Shown here: positions 44,012-53,387 of the stretch, piece by piece
How positions within the stretch are numbered: the stretch's first letter is position 1
Layout of the letters: each line of letters starts with the position of its first letter
DNA from: Psychroflexus aurantiacus
GTDB lineage: Bacteria; Bacteroidota; Bacteroidia; Flavobacteriales; Flavobacteriaceae
Length of the DNA: 64,000 nucleotides
Assembly (NCBI RefSeq): GCF_010820555.1
Contig: NZ_JAAIKD010000004.1
Location: forward strand, 372,001-436,000
Reading direction: 5' to 3'
Translations under genes and position numbers: made by a program
The notes under the pieces: model-generated
The model's input: the letters and a program-made list of their open reading frames with translations, nothing else
Databases searched by the model: none
What the model was told of the DNA's origin: nothing

Positions 44012-44040
44012 GCAACATACGTTGCTAATAAGCAAATATA
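44012..44040 (-). promoter_or_regulatory. gyrA -7 element and leader hairpin
   Basis: On the minus strand TATATTTG (44040-44033) is a full -7 match, 55 bp before the ATG. A small inverted repeat GCAAC-ATAC-GTTGC follows at 44025-44012 in the leader. The -33 position reads CTTT. Confidence 0.5.
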
Positions 44041-44153
44041 CAAAACCTATCAAATCCTTAAAGACCCTTAAACTCTAATTATCACATTTTTTTAAAAGGT
44101 TTTATTTAATAAGATTTTCACTATTGAAATGGTGTTTATCAGTATTAAGGTAT

Positions 44154-44161
44154 TATTTTTG
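44154..44161 (+). promoter_or_regulatory. -7 element of clpC
   Basis: TATTTTTG is a full match. It is 5 bp before an ATG at 44166 and 29 bp before the ATG at 44190; the promoter position supports 44190 as the real start. Confidence 0.5.
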
Positions 44162-44189
44162 AGTAATGTCTAATAAATATTTAAAGACT

Positions 44190-46739
44190 ATGGATGATAA
44201 TTTCTCACCAAAAGTAAAAGAAGTAATTGCATATAGTAAAGAAGAGGCTTTACGACTTGGTCATGATTTTATAGGAACAGAGCATTTGATGCTTGGTTTG
44301 CTTCGTGACGGAACTGGAAAAGCCATCAATATACTAGATGCCATGAATGTGGACTTGGAGCTGTTGAGAAGAAAAGTGGAAATCTTAAATCCTTCAGATC
44401 ATACGAATACGGATATATCTCAAGAAAAAAAGAATCTGCATTTAACAAGACAGGCTGAAAGAGCACTCAAAACAACATTTTTAGAAGCTAAACTTTTTCA
44501 AAGCTCTTCTATTAATACCGCACACCTATTATTATGTATTCTCAGAAATGAAAATGATCCCACGACCAAGCTGTTAAATAAGCTGAAAGTGGATTATGAC
44601 AACGTCAAAGAGGAATTTAAAGCCATGATTACACAGGATGGTGATTATTTGGATACCCCTACCGATGCATTTTCTGACGACGCACCAACCTCTGGAGATT
44701 CTGGACGGGAATCGCTGGGCGGATCTGGAAATTCCAAAGGAAAAACTGCTAAAAAATCCAAAACTCCAGTATTGGATAATTTTGGTCGTGATCTTACTGA
44801 AATGGCTCAGGAAGGAAAACTGGACCCGGTTGTGGGCCGTGAAAAAGAAATAGAAAGAGTTTCCCAAATTTTAAGCCGAAGAAAGAAAAACAACCCCCTC
44901 CTTATCGGAGAGCCTGGTGTTGGTAAAAGTGCCATCGCCGAAGGTCTAGCCATTAGAATCATACAACGAAAAGTGTCCAGAATCCTTTATGACAAAAGAC
45001 TTGTCACACTGGATTTGGCCAGCCTTGTAGCTGGAACCAAATACAGAGGTCAGTTTGAAGAGCGAATGAAGGCTGTGATGAATGAACTTGAAAAAAATGA
45101 TGACATCATTCTTTTTATCGATGAAATTCACACCATCGTAGGGGCTGGAGGAGCTACCGGAAGTTTGGATGCCAGTAATATGTTTAAACCGGCACTTGCA
45201 CGAGGTGAAATTCAATGTATTGGGGCGACTACACTTGACGAGTACAGACAGCACATCGAAAAAGATGGTGCCCTGGAAAGAAGATTTCAAAAAATTATCG
45301 TTGAGCCAACCTCAATAGATGAGACGGTCGAAATACTTCATAATATCAAAGACAAATATGAAGACCATCACAATGTAATTTATACCGAGGAAGCCATCCG
45401 GTCTTGTGTGACTTTGACCAACAGGTATATGACCGATAGATTTCTTCCGGATAAGGCTATAGATGCACTGGATGAAGCAGGCAGCCGTGTTCATATCACC
45501 AATATCAATGTACCTAAACGTATTTTGGAACTGGAAAAAGAACTTGAGGATATCCGCGAAGAAAAAAATTCTGTAGTCAAAAAGCAGAAGTATGAGGAAG
45601 CTGCAAAATTAAGAGATGACGAAAAGCGAATTGAAAATGATTTGCAGCAGGCTCAGGAAGAATGGGAGAAAGATTCTAAAGAAAACAAAGAAACCGTCAC
45701 TGAGGACCATATTGCAGATGTGGTTTCTATGATGACGGGGATCCCTGTGAAAAGAATTGCCAAAACTGAAGGAAATAAATTAGCTGAATTGCCAGAGACC
45801 ATTAAGAATAAAGTGATTGGTCAAAGTGAAGCAGTAACTAAGATTGTAAAAGCCATTCAGCGTAATCGTGCAGGGCTTAAGGATCCAAACAGACCTATTG
45901 GTTCATTTATATTCTTAGGTCAAACTGGAGTCGGTAAGACGCAACTTGCCAAAGTTCTAGCCAGAGAGTTATTTGACAATGATGAGGCCTTGATTCGACT
46001 TGACATGAGTGAATACATGGAGAAATTTGCGGTTTCAAGATTAATCGGAGCGCCTCCGGGATACGTAGGATATGAAGAAGGTGGTCAGTTAACTGAAAAA
46101 GTGAGACGTAAACCTTATGCAGTCATCTTACTGGATGAGGTTGAAAAAGCGCATCCAGATGTATTCAACATGTTACTACAAGTACTGGATGACGGTCATT
46201 TAACGGATAGTTTGGGACGTAAAGTCGATTTCAGAAATACAATCATCATTATGACCTCAAACGTGGGGGCTCGAAAACTTAAAGATTTTGGTACCGGGGT
46301 TGGCTTTGGAACACAGTCACAAAAGCAGCAGGAAGACGATAATACCAAAAAGGTAATTGAAGGAGCTTTGAAAAAAGCTTTCGCTCCCGAATTTCTAAAC
46401 CGTGTGGACGATGTCATTATTTTTAATGCCTTGGAAAAAGAGGACATTAAGAAAATCATCAATATAGAATTAGAAAGGCTTTTCTCCAGAATCAAAGATG
46501 TAGGATATAATTTCTCTTTAAGCGAAGCGGCCAAAGATTTCATTGCCGATAAAGGCTTTGACAGACAATATGGGGCAAGACCACTGAACAGAGCTATTCA
46601 AAAATACATTGAAGATGCTCTCGCTGAAAAAATTATTAATTCTTCCATTGTTGAGGGGGATACCCTGTATATGGATTTCGACAAGGAAAAGGATGAATTG
46701 GTCATAGAGGTCCAGAAAACCGCAGACAAAGAATCCTAA
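44190..46739 (+). CDS. clpC: ATP-dependent Clp protease ATPase subunit ClpC
   Basis: The 849-residue Hsp100 unfoldase has an N-terminal Clp repeat domain (MDDNFSPKVKEVIAYSKEEALRLGHDFIGTEHLMLG), a first AAA module with GEPGVGKSA, a UVR-like coiled segment (KQKYEEAAKLRDDEKRIEND), and a second AAA module with GQTGVGKTQ. A C-terminal D2-small domain ends the protein. It delivers substrates to ClpP for degradation. I took the ATG at 44190, as family members start MDDNFSP and the -7 element would place an upstream ATG at or before the transcription start. No McsA/McsB or CtsR gene is nearby. Confidence 0.95.
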   Translation: MDDNFSPKVKEVIAYSKEEALRLGHDFIGTEHLMLGLLRDGTGKAINILDAMNVDLELLRRKVEILNPSDHTNTDISQEKKNLHLTRQAERALKTTFLEAKLFQSSSINTAHLLLCILRNENDPTTKLLNKLKVDYDNVKEEFKAMITQDGDYLDTPTDAFSDDAPTSGDSGRESLGGSGNSKGKTAKKSKTPVLDNFGRDLTEMAQEGKLDPVVGREKEIERVSQILSRRKKNNPLLIGEPGVGKSAIAEGLAIRIIQRKVSRILYDKRLVTLDLASLVAGTKYRGQFEERMKAVMNELEKNDDIILFIDEIHTIVGAGGATGSLDASNMFKPALARGEIQCIGATTLDEYRQHIEKDGALERRFQKIIVEPTSIDETVEILHNIKDKYEDHHNVIYTEEAIRSCVTLTNRYMTDRFLPDKAIDALDEAGSRVHITNINVPKRILELEKELEDIREEKNSVVKKQKYEEAAKLRDDEKRIENDLQQAQEEWEKDSKENKETVTEDHIADVVSMMTGIPVKRIAKTEGNKLAELPETIKNKVIGQSEAVTKIVKAIQRNRAGLKDPNRPIGSFIFLGQTGVGKTQLAKVLARELFDNDEALIRLDMSEYMEKFAVSRLIGAPPGYVGYEEGGQLTEKVRRKPYAVILLDEVEKAHPDVFNMLLQVLDDGHLTDSLGRKVDFRNTIIIMTSNVGARKLKDFGTGVGFGTQSQKQQEDDNTKKVIEGALKKAFAPEFLNRVDDVIIFNALEKEDIKKIINIELERLFSRIKDVGYNFSLSEAAKDFIADKGFDRQYGARPLNRAIQKYIEDALAEKIINSSIVEGDTLYMDFDKEKDELVIEVQKTADKES

Positions 46740-46754
46740 TGAGATAAAATCGAT

Positions 46755-46782
46755 AAAAAAACTCCTTAATTGGAGTTTTTTT
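46755..46782 (+). terminator. intrinsic terminator of clpC
   Basis: An 11-bp stem AAAAAAACTCC with a 6-nt loop is followed by T residues, 15 bp past the clpC stop. Confidence 0.9.
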
Positions 46783-46821
46783 AGTTTAAAGGGCTCGTAA
46801 ATTAATGCTTAACAATACACT

Positions 46822-46968
46822 ATGAAAATTACAAAACTCACTTGGATATATGTCATAGCAGCACTAATTACCTTATATGGTATAGTAACCCGACAATTTA
46901 TTTTTTTAGTGTTGAGTTTTCCCTTAGGTATATTTTATTATACCAAAGATAAGAATAAGAAAAAGTAA
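46822..46968 (+). CDS. small two-helix membrane protein, 48 aa
   Basis: The frame encodes MKITKLTWIYVIAALITLYG, then IVTRQFIFLVLSFPLGIFYY and a Lys-rich end. Two hydrophobic segments of about 15 residues each (about 8-21 and 27-40) are followed by KDKNKKK, which fits an inner-membrane hairpin with both ends in the cytoplasm. It has its own ATG, just past the clpC terminator. I do not recognise a family. It occupies the 306-bp gap before the next gene, which otherwise holds nothing I can name. Confidence 0.5.
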   Translation: MKITKLTWIYVIAALITLYGIVTRQFIFLVLSFPLGIFYYTKDKNKKK

Positions 46969-47045
46969 TAGTTAAATATTGATTAAACCAAACCATTTTT
47001 TTGACTTAGACTGACTTAAGCTTTATTTTTAAAAAAACAGATGTC

Positions 47046-47345
47046 ATGAAAAAAAAAGATACCTTATCCGAGACCATGAATGCATTAAGAAACGAAGGCT
47101 ACGTTGATGACCTCAATGTTCTTGATGACCAACTAGAAAATAAAACCAAGAAAAAAAAATACCCTATAAATGAATTTGAAGTAGATCATTATTTCAGATT
47201 TGAGGGCGTATCAAATCCAGCCGATAATTCCATATTGTACGCGATTACAACTTCAGATGGTCATAAAGGAATGCTGGTAGATGGCTACGGAAAATCCGGA
47301 GGTCAGATTTCAAATAAAATGCTTAACAAATTACAAATAAAATAA
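47046..47345 (+). CDS. small conserved protein of unknown function
   Basis: The 99-residue cytosolic protein belongs to a short Bacteroidota family that databases sometimes label phosphoribosylpyrophosphate synthetase; nothing in it resembles that enzyme (no PRPP-binding loop, far too short). The recognisable pattern is an N-terminal helix (TMNALRNEGYVDDLNVLDDQLE), then FEVDHYFRFEGVSNPADNSILYAIT and HKGMLVDGYG. It lies 1 bp before the first Dps gene and is probably cotranscribed with both Dps genes, suggesting a stress role. Confidence 0.75.
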   Translation: MKKKDTLSETMNALRNEGYVDDLNVLDDQLENKTKKKKYPINEFEVDHYFRFEGVSNPADNSILYAITTSDGHKGMLVDGYGKSGGQISNKMLNKLQIK

Positions 47346-47346
47346 T

Positions 47347-47835
47347 ATGAACTATTTAAATTTAGATAAATCAAAAACTAAAGACACTGTTAAGGAATTA
47401 AATGTGCTTTTAGCAGATTATCACATGTATTATCAAAAGTTAAGAAATTTCCACTGGAATATTACCGGTCATAATTTTTTCGACTTACATGAGCAGTTCG
47501 AGTTGATGTATGATGATGCAAAGCTTAAAGTAGATGAAATCGCTGAACGTATACTTACCCTGCGCTTTCAACCAGAGAGTAATTTTTCTACCTACTTAAA
47601 ATTATCGAACCTCAAAGAATCTCCTAAAGACAAATCTGATGTAGAGATGGTTGAAGATCTGTTACACGATCATGGTGTAATCATCAACCAAATGAGAAGT
47701 GTCATTGAAGTTGCAGATAAAAATGAAGATGAAGGGACAATAGATCTAATTGGTGCCTACATCAGGGAACTTGAAAAAACCAGCTGGATGCTCGATGCCT
47801 GGAACATGCGATTGGCAGATAAGAAAAATGCTTAA
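47347..47835 (+). CDS. dps: Dps family ferritin-like DNA-protection protein, copy 1
   Basis: The 162-residue protein forms dodecamers that store iron and detoxify hydrogen peroxide. The ferroxidase residues His36, His48, Asp63 and Glu67 keep the exact Dps spacing (12, 15 and 4 residues), within NFHWNITGHNFFDLHEQF and DEIAERI. The N-terminus is short, without the Lys-rich DNA-binding tail of E. coli Dps. It is followed after 32 bp by a paralogue in the same direction. Confidence 0.95.
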   Translation: MNYLNLDKSKTKDTVKELNVLLADYHMYYQKLRNFHWNITGHNFFDLHEQFELMYDDAKLKVDEIAERILTLRFQPESNFSTYLKLSNLKESPKDKSDVEMVEDLLHDHGVIINQMRSVIEVADKNEDEGTIDLIGAYIRELEKTSWMLDAWNMRLADKKNA

Positions 47836-47867
47836 CCTTAAATTTAATAAATTCAGAAATTAATTTT

Positions 47868-48356
47868 ATGAATTATTTAAATCTAGATGTATCAAATACA
47901 GCCGATACTGCGAAAGCGCTGAATATTCTTTTGGCAGATTATCATTTATATTATCAAAAGCTAAGGAATTTTCACTGGAATATAGTCGGTGAAAATTTCT
48001 TCGATTTACATGCAAAATTTGAGGAACTGTATAATGACGCCAAATTAAAAATTGATGAAATTGCTGAACGCATGTTAACTTTGCGATTTCAGCCTGAAAG
48101 CAATTTCTCTAATTATTTGGAACTTTCGAATTTAGCTGAATCATCTTCAGATCTCGGAGATTTCAAAATGGTTAAAACCCTGCTATCCGATCATAAAAAA
48201 ATTATAGATCAAATGAGGAAAGTGGTAGACTCCGCTGAGCAAAATGATGATGAGGGTACAATAGACCTCATAGGAGAATACATCAGGGAACTTGAAAAGA
48301 CCAGCTGGATGCTGGATGCCTGGATTTTGAGAGTTCAGGAAAAACAATATTCATAA
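47868..48356 (+). CDS. dps: Dps family ferritin-like protein, copy 2
   Basis: This 162-residue paralogue shares 115 of 162 residues with the preceding gene in a gap-free hand alignment. All four ferroxidase residues are kept (His36, His48, Asp63, Glu67). The most diverged blocks are residues 91-128 and the C-terminal end. The two may form mixed dodecamers or answer to different conditions. The MscS gene follows after 13 bp, so a four- or five-gene stress operon from 47046 to 49281 is likely. Confidence 0.95.
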   Translation: MNYLNLDVSNTADTAKALNILLADYHLYYQKLRNFHWNIVGENFFDLHAKFEELYNDAKLKIDEIAERMLTLRFQPESNFSNYLELSNLAESSSDLGDFKMVKTLLSDHKKIIDQMRKVVDSAEQNDDEGTIDLIGEYIRELEKTSWMLDAWILRVQEKQYS

Positions 48357-48369
48357 TATCATTTTTATC

Positions 48370-49281
48370 ATGCAAGAGACTGAAATTGTTGAAAAGACCG
48401 AAAAAGCCTGGTCAGAATTGACTACTAAGATTTTCGACTGGATTGATACCATTGTACTGGGTCTTCCTAATTTTTTTATTGCTGTTTTTGTACTTATTCT
48501 GTTTGTTCTTTTCGCAAAATATTCCAGCAAACTTATAGACAAACTTTTCCGAAAAAGCAATGCTCAGGATTCTATTCGGACAGTGTCTGTAAAAGTATTT
48601 AAGGTCGTTATCATATCTCTGGGTATATTTATATCCTTGGGGATTTTAAACTTAAATTCGGTTCTTACTACAGTACTGGGTGCTGCGGGGGTACTTGGTT
48701 TGGCTGTAGGTTTTGCTTTACAGGGAACTCTTCACAATACCTTTTCAGGAATTATTATTAGTTTCATTCCGAAATTACAAATTGGAGACTGGATAGAAAC
48801 CAATGGCTTTGCAGGCTTTGTAGTCGATATTAATTTGAGAAGTGTAATCATACAATCGGTAGACTATAATCTGGTGATCATACCCAATTCCAAAATTGTA
48901 GATGCCCCATTTAAAAATTTTAGCAGAACGCCCAGAGGACGTATTATTTTAACCTGTGGTGTCGGCTATGAGAGTGATCTCCCAAAAGTTCAGGAAATTA
49001 CGGAAAAGGCAATTAAAGGAATTTTTGAACAGCGTCCAGGAGAAAGCATTCAGTTTTTTTATACTGAATTTGGCGATAGTTCTATAAATTATCAACTTAG
49101 ATTCTGGGCTAATGTTGCTAATCAGGGTGACGTTTACAAAGCACAGCACGAAGCCATTCTAGCGATCAAAGCGGCTTACAATGAGAACGATATCAATATT
49201 CCTTTCCCAATTCGCACATTGGACTTTGGAAAGAATAAATTCAGATCTGAAAAAATTGACATCAGAACTGTAACTGATTAA
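48370..49281 (+). CDS. MscS-type mechanosensitive ion channel
   Basis: The 303-residue protein has three membrane helices (about 32-52, 75-98 and 105-128). The pore helix GAAGVLGLAVGFALQGTLHNTFSGIII is Gly/Ala-rich as in MscS TM3. The beta domain follows with IGDWIETNGFAGFVVDINLRSVIIQSVDYNLVIIPNSKI, the MscS signature. It would open on membrane tension to release solutes. It lies 13 bp after the second Dps gene. Its stop codon directly abuts that of convergent bshA with no base between them. Confidence 0.93.
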   Translation: MQETEIVEKTEKAWSELTTKIFDWIDTIVLGLPNFFIAVFVLILFVLFAKYSSKLIDKLFRKSNAQDSIRTVSVKVFKVVIISLGIFISLGILNLNSVLTTVLGAAGVLGLAVGFALQGTLHNTFSGIIISFIPKLQIGDWIETNGFAGFVVDINLRSVIIQSVDYNLVIIPNSKIVDAPFKNFSRTPRGRIILTCGVGYESDLPKVQEITEKAIKGIFEQRPGESIQFFYTEFGDSSINYQLRFWANVANQGDVYKAQHEAILAIKAAYNENDINIPFPIRTLDFGKNKFRSEKIDIRTVTD

Positions 49282-50400
49282 TTATATCATTTTTTGATAT
49301 AACTTTTCATACTGACATACGACTCTTTTTACGTCAAATTTTTCAGCAATCTGTCGTGCTCCTTTTTTGAAATTTTCTAATACCTTTTCATCCGATAAAA
49401 TTTTAATTCCGTTAGCAGCCATATCTTCCACATCGCCTATATTGCTTAAGAACCCTGATACCCCGTGAATATTCACTTCGGGAAGACCCCCTGCATTGGA
49501 AGAAATGACAGGAACCCTATGAGCCATCGCCTCTAAAGCGGCAAGACCGAAACTTTCCTTCTCAGAGGGCAACAGAAACAAGTCTGAATAGCAAAGGATG
49601 CGCTCTACTTCATTACTCTTACCTAAGAATATAACCTTATCCCTTATGTTCAATTTTTTAGCCAGTTGCAAGGCTTTTTCACGGTCCGGTCCATCACCAA
49701 CAATAACCAGCTTTGATTTTATTTTGGATTGAATCCTGAAAAACACTTCAATCACATCATTTAGGCGCTTTACTTCTCTTAAGTTACTGACGTGGGTAAT
49801 GACTTTTTCATCTTCAAAAGCAACCATATGACGTTTACACTCTTCAAAATTTTCATTAAGATTGGAAAGGTCAATAAAGTTTGGGACGACCTCAATTTCT
49901 TTTTTGATGTCAAAACTTTCAAAAGTATCCTGTTTTAGGCTTTCAGAGACTGAAGTAACAACATCGCTTTTATTGATGCTAAAATTCACAGCTGGTTTAT
50001 AAAAGGAGTGACTTCCTACCAGGGTAATATCTGTTCCATGAAGAGTGGTCATCATAGGAAGTTTTTTCCCTTCTTCCAAAAGCATTTGCTGGGCCATAAA
50101 CCCGGCATACGCATGTGGAATAGCATAATGCACATGAAGTATATCTATTTTATGTTTTTGAACCACGTTTACCAGTTTGCTGGAAAGTGCCAGCTCGTAG
50201 GGCTGATAGTGAAACAAGGGATATTCCGGAACGGAAACCTCGTGATAGTGTATTGATGTACTCAAGTATTCCAGCCTTACAGGTTGCTTATACGTCACAA
50301 AATGTATTTCATGTCCTCTTTTGGACAATGCAATTCCTAATTCTGTTGCCACTACTCCACTCCCGCCAAAGGTAGGATAACACACTATTGCTATTTTCAT
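49282..50400 (-). CDS. bshA: N-acetyl-alpha-D-glucosaminyl L-malate synthase BshA
   Basis: The 372-residue GT4 glycosyltransferase catalyses the first step of bacillithiol synthesis, GlcNAc transfer from UDP-GlcNAc to L-malate. Marks are the opening MKIAIVCYPTFGGSGVVATELG, HVHYAIPHAYAGFMA, TTLHGTDITLVG, and the C-terminal GT4 block LLPSEKESFGLAALEAMAHRVPVISSNAGGLPEV with the Glu-x7-Glu motif. bshB and bshC are not in the window. It lies 69 bp downstream of the GH3 fusion gene and may end that operon. Bacillithiol would serve redox defence and perhaps the CstB-like enzyme. Confidence 0.95.
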   Translation of the reverse strand: MKIAIVCYPTFGGSGVVATELGIALSKRGHEIHFVTYKQPVRLEYLSTSIHYHEVSVPEYPLFHYQPYELALSSKLVNVVQKHKIDILHVHYAIPHAYAGFMAQQMLLEEGKKLPMMTTLHGTDITLVGSHSFYKPAVNFSINKSDVVTSVSESLKQDTFESFDIKKEIEVVPNFIDLSNLNENFEECKRHMVAFEDEKVITHVSNLREVKRLNDVIEVFFRIQSKIKSKLVIVGDGPDREKALQLAKKLNIRDKVIFLGKSNEVERILCYSDLFLLPSEKESFGLAALEAMAHRVPVISSNAGGLPEVNIHGVSGFLSNIGDVEDMAANGIKILSDEKVLENFKKGARQIAEKFDVKRVVCQYEKLYQKMI

Positions 50401-50469
50401 AAGTTTTAAATTATTCCCAAAAGTAGAAGATTGAAGCTTACCCAGATCTTAAACTAATCTCAAATTATT

Positions 50470-53382
50470 TTAATAGTCCTTTGACAAGTTTTCATAAATG
50501 ACCCCTTGTATTTTAGTTCTAATATCTTCTTCAATAAGTTTTGAATTGGTTGGGTCGGGGTGTATCCGGTTGGATAAAAAAATATAAATAATTTCTTCTT
50601 CAGGATCGGCCCATGCATAAGTACCGGTAAATCCGGAATGACCAAAACTCGACATGGAAAGACAACCACAGGTAGGACCTACATCTTCCAGCTGCGGTTT
50701 ATCAAAACCTACACCTCTCCTCACCTCTTTATCGCAATAATAGCAGGTGTTGAATTTAGTCATGGTTTGTGGACTAAAGTAATTTTTACCCCCAAAATCT
50801 CCGTTATTTAAGTAAAGCTGCATAAACGAAGCTACATCCCTGGCGTTGCCAAATAAACCAGCATGACCTCCAACCCCTCCCAGCATAGCAGCACCCTGAT
50901 CGTGAACCGTTCCATGTATCAGCTCTTTTCTCCAAATTGTATCGTTTTCTGTAGGGACAATTTTTTCTTTATCAAAGTGATTTAAAGGAAAAAACTTGAG
51001 ATGACTCAATCCCATAGGTCTGTAAAAATAAGTCTCGGCCAGCGTATCTAAAGTATTGTCTGTTTGTTCTTCGATGTATTTCTTCAAAAAATAGTAAGGC
51101 AGATCAGAATATTTATACTCTAAGGTATCGCGTAATTCACTTTCTACAATTTGTGAATAAATGGAATCCTGGTAATCTGTTCTCAGATACATGTCCTCCA
51201 GCACTTTAATGCTGAATTCCTCAGAATATTCTGAAGCATAATATTCTGATCTTTCTTCCAAGGTCTTTTGATAAAAGGGAATCCAGGGCTCTAACCTGGC
51301 ATAATGCGAGAGCATCTCGAGAACACTTATATTCGCTTTATTGGAGCTCGCAAGCGCCGGTAAAAGTTCATGAAGCTTTGTCTTCAAGTCGAGTTTACTG
51401 GCTTCTTCCAAAGTCATGAGTATAGGCAGCGTTGTGAGAATCTTGGTAAGAGAAGCTAAATCATAAACATCGTCACTTTGCACTTTGTTTTTTTTATCAT
51501 AGGTATGATATCCAAAGTTCTTATCGTAGATGATTTTCCCTTTTCTGGCAATCAGAATCTGCATGCCTGGTGTCATTTTTTCATCTAAAGCATAATTTGC
51601 AATAGAATCTACTTTCTTCTCCAGTCGCTTATCAAAACCTAAATTTTGATAATACCCGTAGCCTAGCCTGCCATTTGATTTTAATTTATACCCCGTTCCA
51701 ACCGGAAATGCAGAAGTAATAGTCACAGGCAATTTACCAATAGTCTCTAAAGCACCGAAAATTTGTTGAGCAGCAACAGACTGAGCTATGTTGCTGTTCT
51801 GGTAAACCTGAAAAATGGCGTCTATGTTAATAAAACTCTGTAAGCCCAATAAACTATAAGGTCTTGAGAAATTGACCAGGGTGACTTTATTTTCTCTTGA
51901 AAGCTGTTCAATCCACTTAATTTCGTAAGGTGTAAACTTATAATCTGTCCAGGGATGTATGTCAGATTTGTGGTAGCCTATAATAATGTGGTCAAAATCC
52001 AGCTTGCTATTTTTATTCAGAATGGATTCTTTATTCGCTATTCTTTCAACAGCAGCATACCTGTTCAACGTCTCATAAAAGGTTTCTCCACTTGCATCTC
52101 CAAGTCCTAAATAACCAATCTTTTGATGTTCAACATCGTTGATGGGTAATATTCCCAAATCATTTTTCAAAAGTGTCGTTGCATTTTCAATAGCTGACTT
52201 ATAAATGGCATCATTTAAGCCTGAATTTAATTCTGAGGTCAATTGAGCAGTTTCGATAGGCTCAAAATTATTCAAACCGACCTTATATTTCGCGTATAAT
52301 ATTTTCTTGACTGAATAGGCTAATCTCTTTTCAGAAATTTTATCATTTTTAATTGCCCTCTTAATGTTTTCAATAGCTTTTGGTACATTTTCAGAAATCA
52401 ACAGAATATCACTTCCTGCCTGAAAGGCTTTCAAATCCACTTCCCCAGGCGTATTGTTATCACTAACCCCTTTCATGTTTAAGGCATCGGTAATAACTAA
52501 GCCATGAAATCCAAGTTCTTCTTTTAGCAACTGGCTAACGATTTTAGGAGATAGCGAAGAGGGGAAATTGGGCCTGCTTTCTAAGCTGGGTACATTCAAA
52601 TGAGCCACCATAATACTGCTCACCCCTTCCCTGATAAGAGCTCGAAACGGTTCCAGTTCAATTGCTCTGATGCGTTGTTCAGAAAAATCTATCGTGGGTA
52701 AAGTCAGGTGCGAGTCCTGCTGAGTATCACCATGACCTGGAAAATGCTTTGCACTGGTAAGGATTCCAGCCTCATGCATGCCTTTCATAAGGGCGACCGC
52801 ATGAGAGATAACCACTTCTTTTGTTTCTCCAAAGGACCGGTTACCAATAATTGGATTGTCAGGATTGGTGTTGATATCTGCGACAGGAGCAAAATTGATA
52901 TGGACACCAAGTCGCTTATTGTGTTTGCCAATTTGATACCCTACTTTTCTCACTATGGACGTATCTTTTATGGCTCCCAGGGTCATATTCCAGGGAAAAG
53001 CATAAGTAGAATCCAGGCGCATAGCAAGACCCCACTCTGCGTCCATTCCTATAAGTAAGGGGACTTGATTTTCCGTTTGAATGCGGTTGGTGAACTGAGC
53101 CTGCCTGTAAGGATTTCCTTTAGAAAAAATAATACCACCAATATGATTGGTGTTTATAAAGTTGGCTATGTTTTCAAGTTCAGCATCTGATTTATTAGTG
53201 AAGACATCGATCATGAACAGCTGTCCGATTTTTTCTTCCAAACTTAAATTCGAATAGACCGAATCCACCCATTTTCTTTGAGCGTTGATATCTTCTGAAA
53301 ACAAACTGCTTTGTGCTGAAATACAGGTTAATGAAAAAAAAGTCATCAAAAAGACGACTTTAGTATAGATTTTAGAACTCAT
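50470..53382 (-). CDS. GH3 beta-N-acetylglucosaminidase/beta-lactamase-type serine hydrolase fusion
   Basis: The 970-residue exported protein (signal peptide ending ISAQ) has an N-terminal GH3 domain (about 30-400) with the NagZ-type motif KHFPGHGDT (212-220) and the nucleophile region VITDALNM (Asp299). A linker domain follows (about 400-560). The C-terminal serine hydrolase domain of the beta-lactamase/DD-peptidase class (about 590-960) has SLTK (Ser644, Lys647). This fusion is known across Bacteroidota and probably trims peptidoglycan sugars and peptides in the periplasm. The KTG-like third motif is modified (GHSGFTG). It is tightly packed with its upstream neighbour (5-bp gap). Confidence 0.92.
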   Translation of the reverse strand: MSSKIYTKVVFLMTFFSLTCISAQSSLFSEDINAQRKWVDSVYSNLSLEEKIGQLFMIDVFTNKSDAELENIANFINTNHIGGIIFSKGNPYRQAQFTNRIQTENQVPLLIGMDAEWGLAMRLDSTYAFPWNMTLGAIKDTSIVRKVGYQIGKHNKRLGVHINFAPVADINTNPDNPIIGNRSFGETKEVVISHAVALMKGMHEAGILTSAKHFPGHGDTQQDSHLTLPTIDFSEQRIRAIELEPFRALIREGVSSIMVAHLNVPSLESRPNFPSSLSPKIVSQLLKEELGFHGLVITDALNMKGVSDNNTPGEVDLKAFQAGSDILLISENVPKAIENIKRAIKNDKISEKRLAYSVKKILYAKYKVGLNNFEPIETAQLTSELNSGLNDAIYKSAIENATTLLKNDLGILPINDVEHQKIGYLGLGDASGETFYETLNRYAAVERIANKESILNKNSKLDFDHIIIGYHKSDIHPWTDYKFTPYEIKWIEQLSRENKVTLVNFSRPYSLLGLQSFINIDAIFQVYQNSNIAQSVAAQQIFGALETIGKLPVTITSAFPVGTGYKLKSNGRLGYGYYQNLGFDKRLEKKVDSIANYALDEKMTPGMQILIARKGKIIYDKNFGYHTYDKKNKVQSDDVYDLASLTKILTTLPILMTLEEASKLDLKTKLHELLPALASSNKANISVLEMLSHYARLEPWIPFYQKTLEERSEYYASEYSEEFSIKVLEDMYLRTDYQDSIYSQIVESELRDTLEYKYSDLPYYFLKKYIEEQTDNTLDTLAETYFYRPMGLSHLKFFPLNHFDKEKIVPTENDTIWRKELIHGTVHDQGAAMLGGVGGHAGLFGNARDVASFMQLYLNNGDFGGKNYFSPQTMTKFNTCYYCDKEVRRGVGFDKPQLEDVGPTCGCLSMSSFGHSGFTGTYAWADPEEEIIYIFLSNRIHPDPTNSKLIEEDIRTKIQGVIYENLSKDY

Positions 53383-53387
53383 ATTTT

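Noticed and set aside
44166-44189. Upstream ATG of clpC adding eight residues
   Set aside because: It lies 5 bp after the -7 box, at or before the transcription start, and family members begin at MDDNFSP.
47046-47345. Annotation as phosphoribosylpyrophosphate synthetase
   Set aside because: The protein is 99 residues and has no PRPP-synthase motif; the label is a database carry-over.
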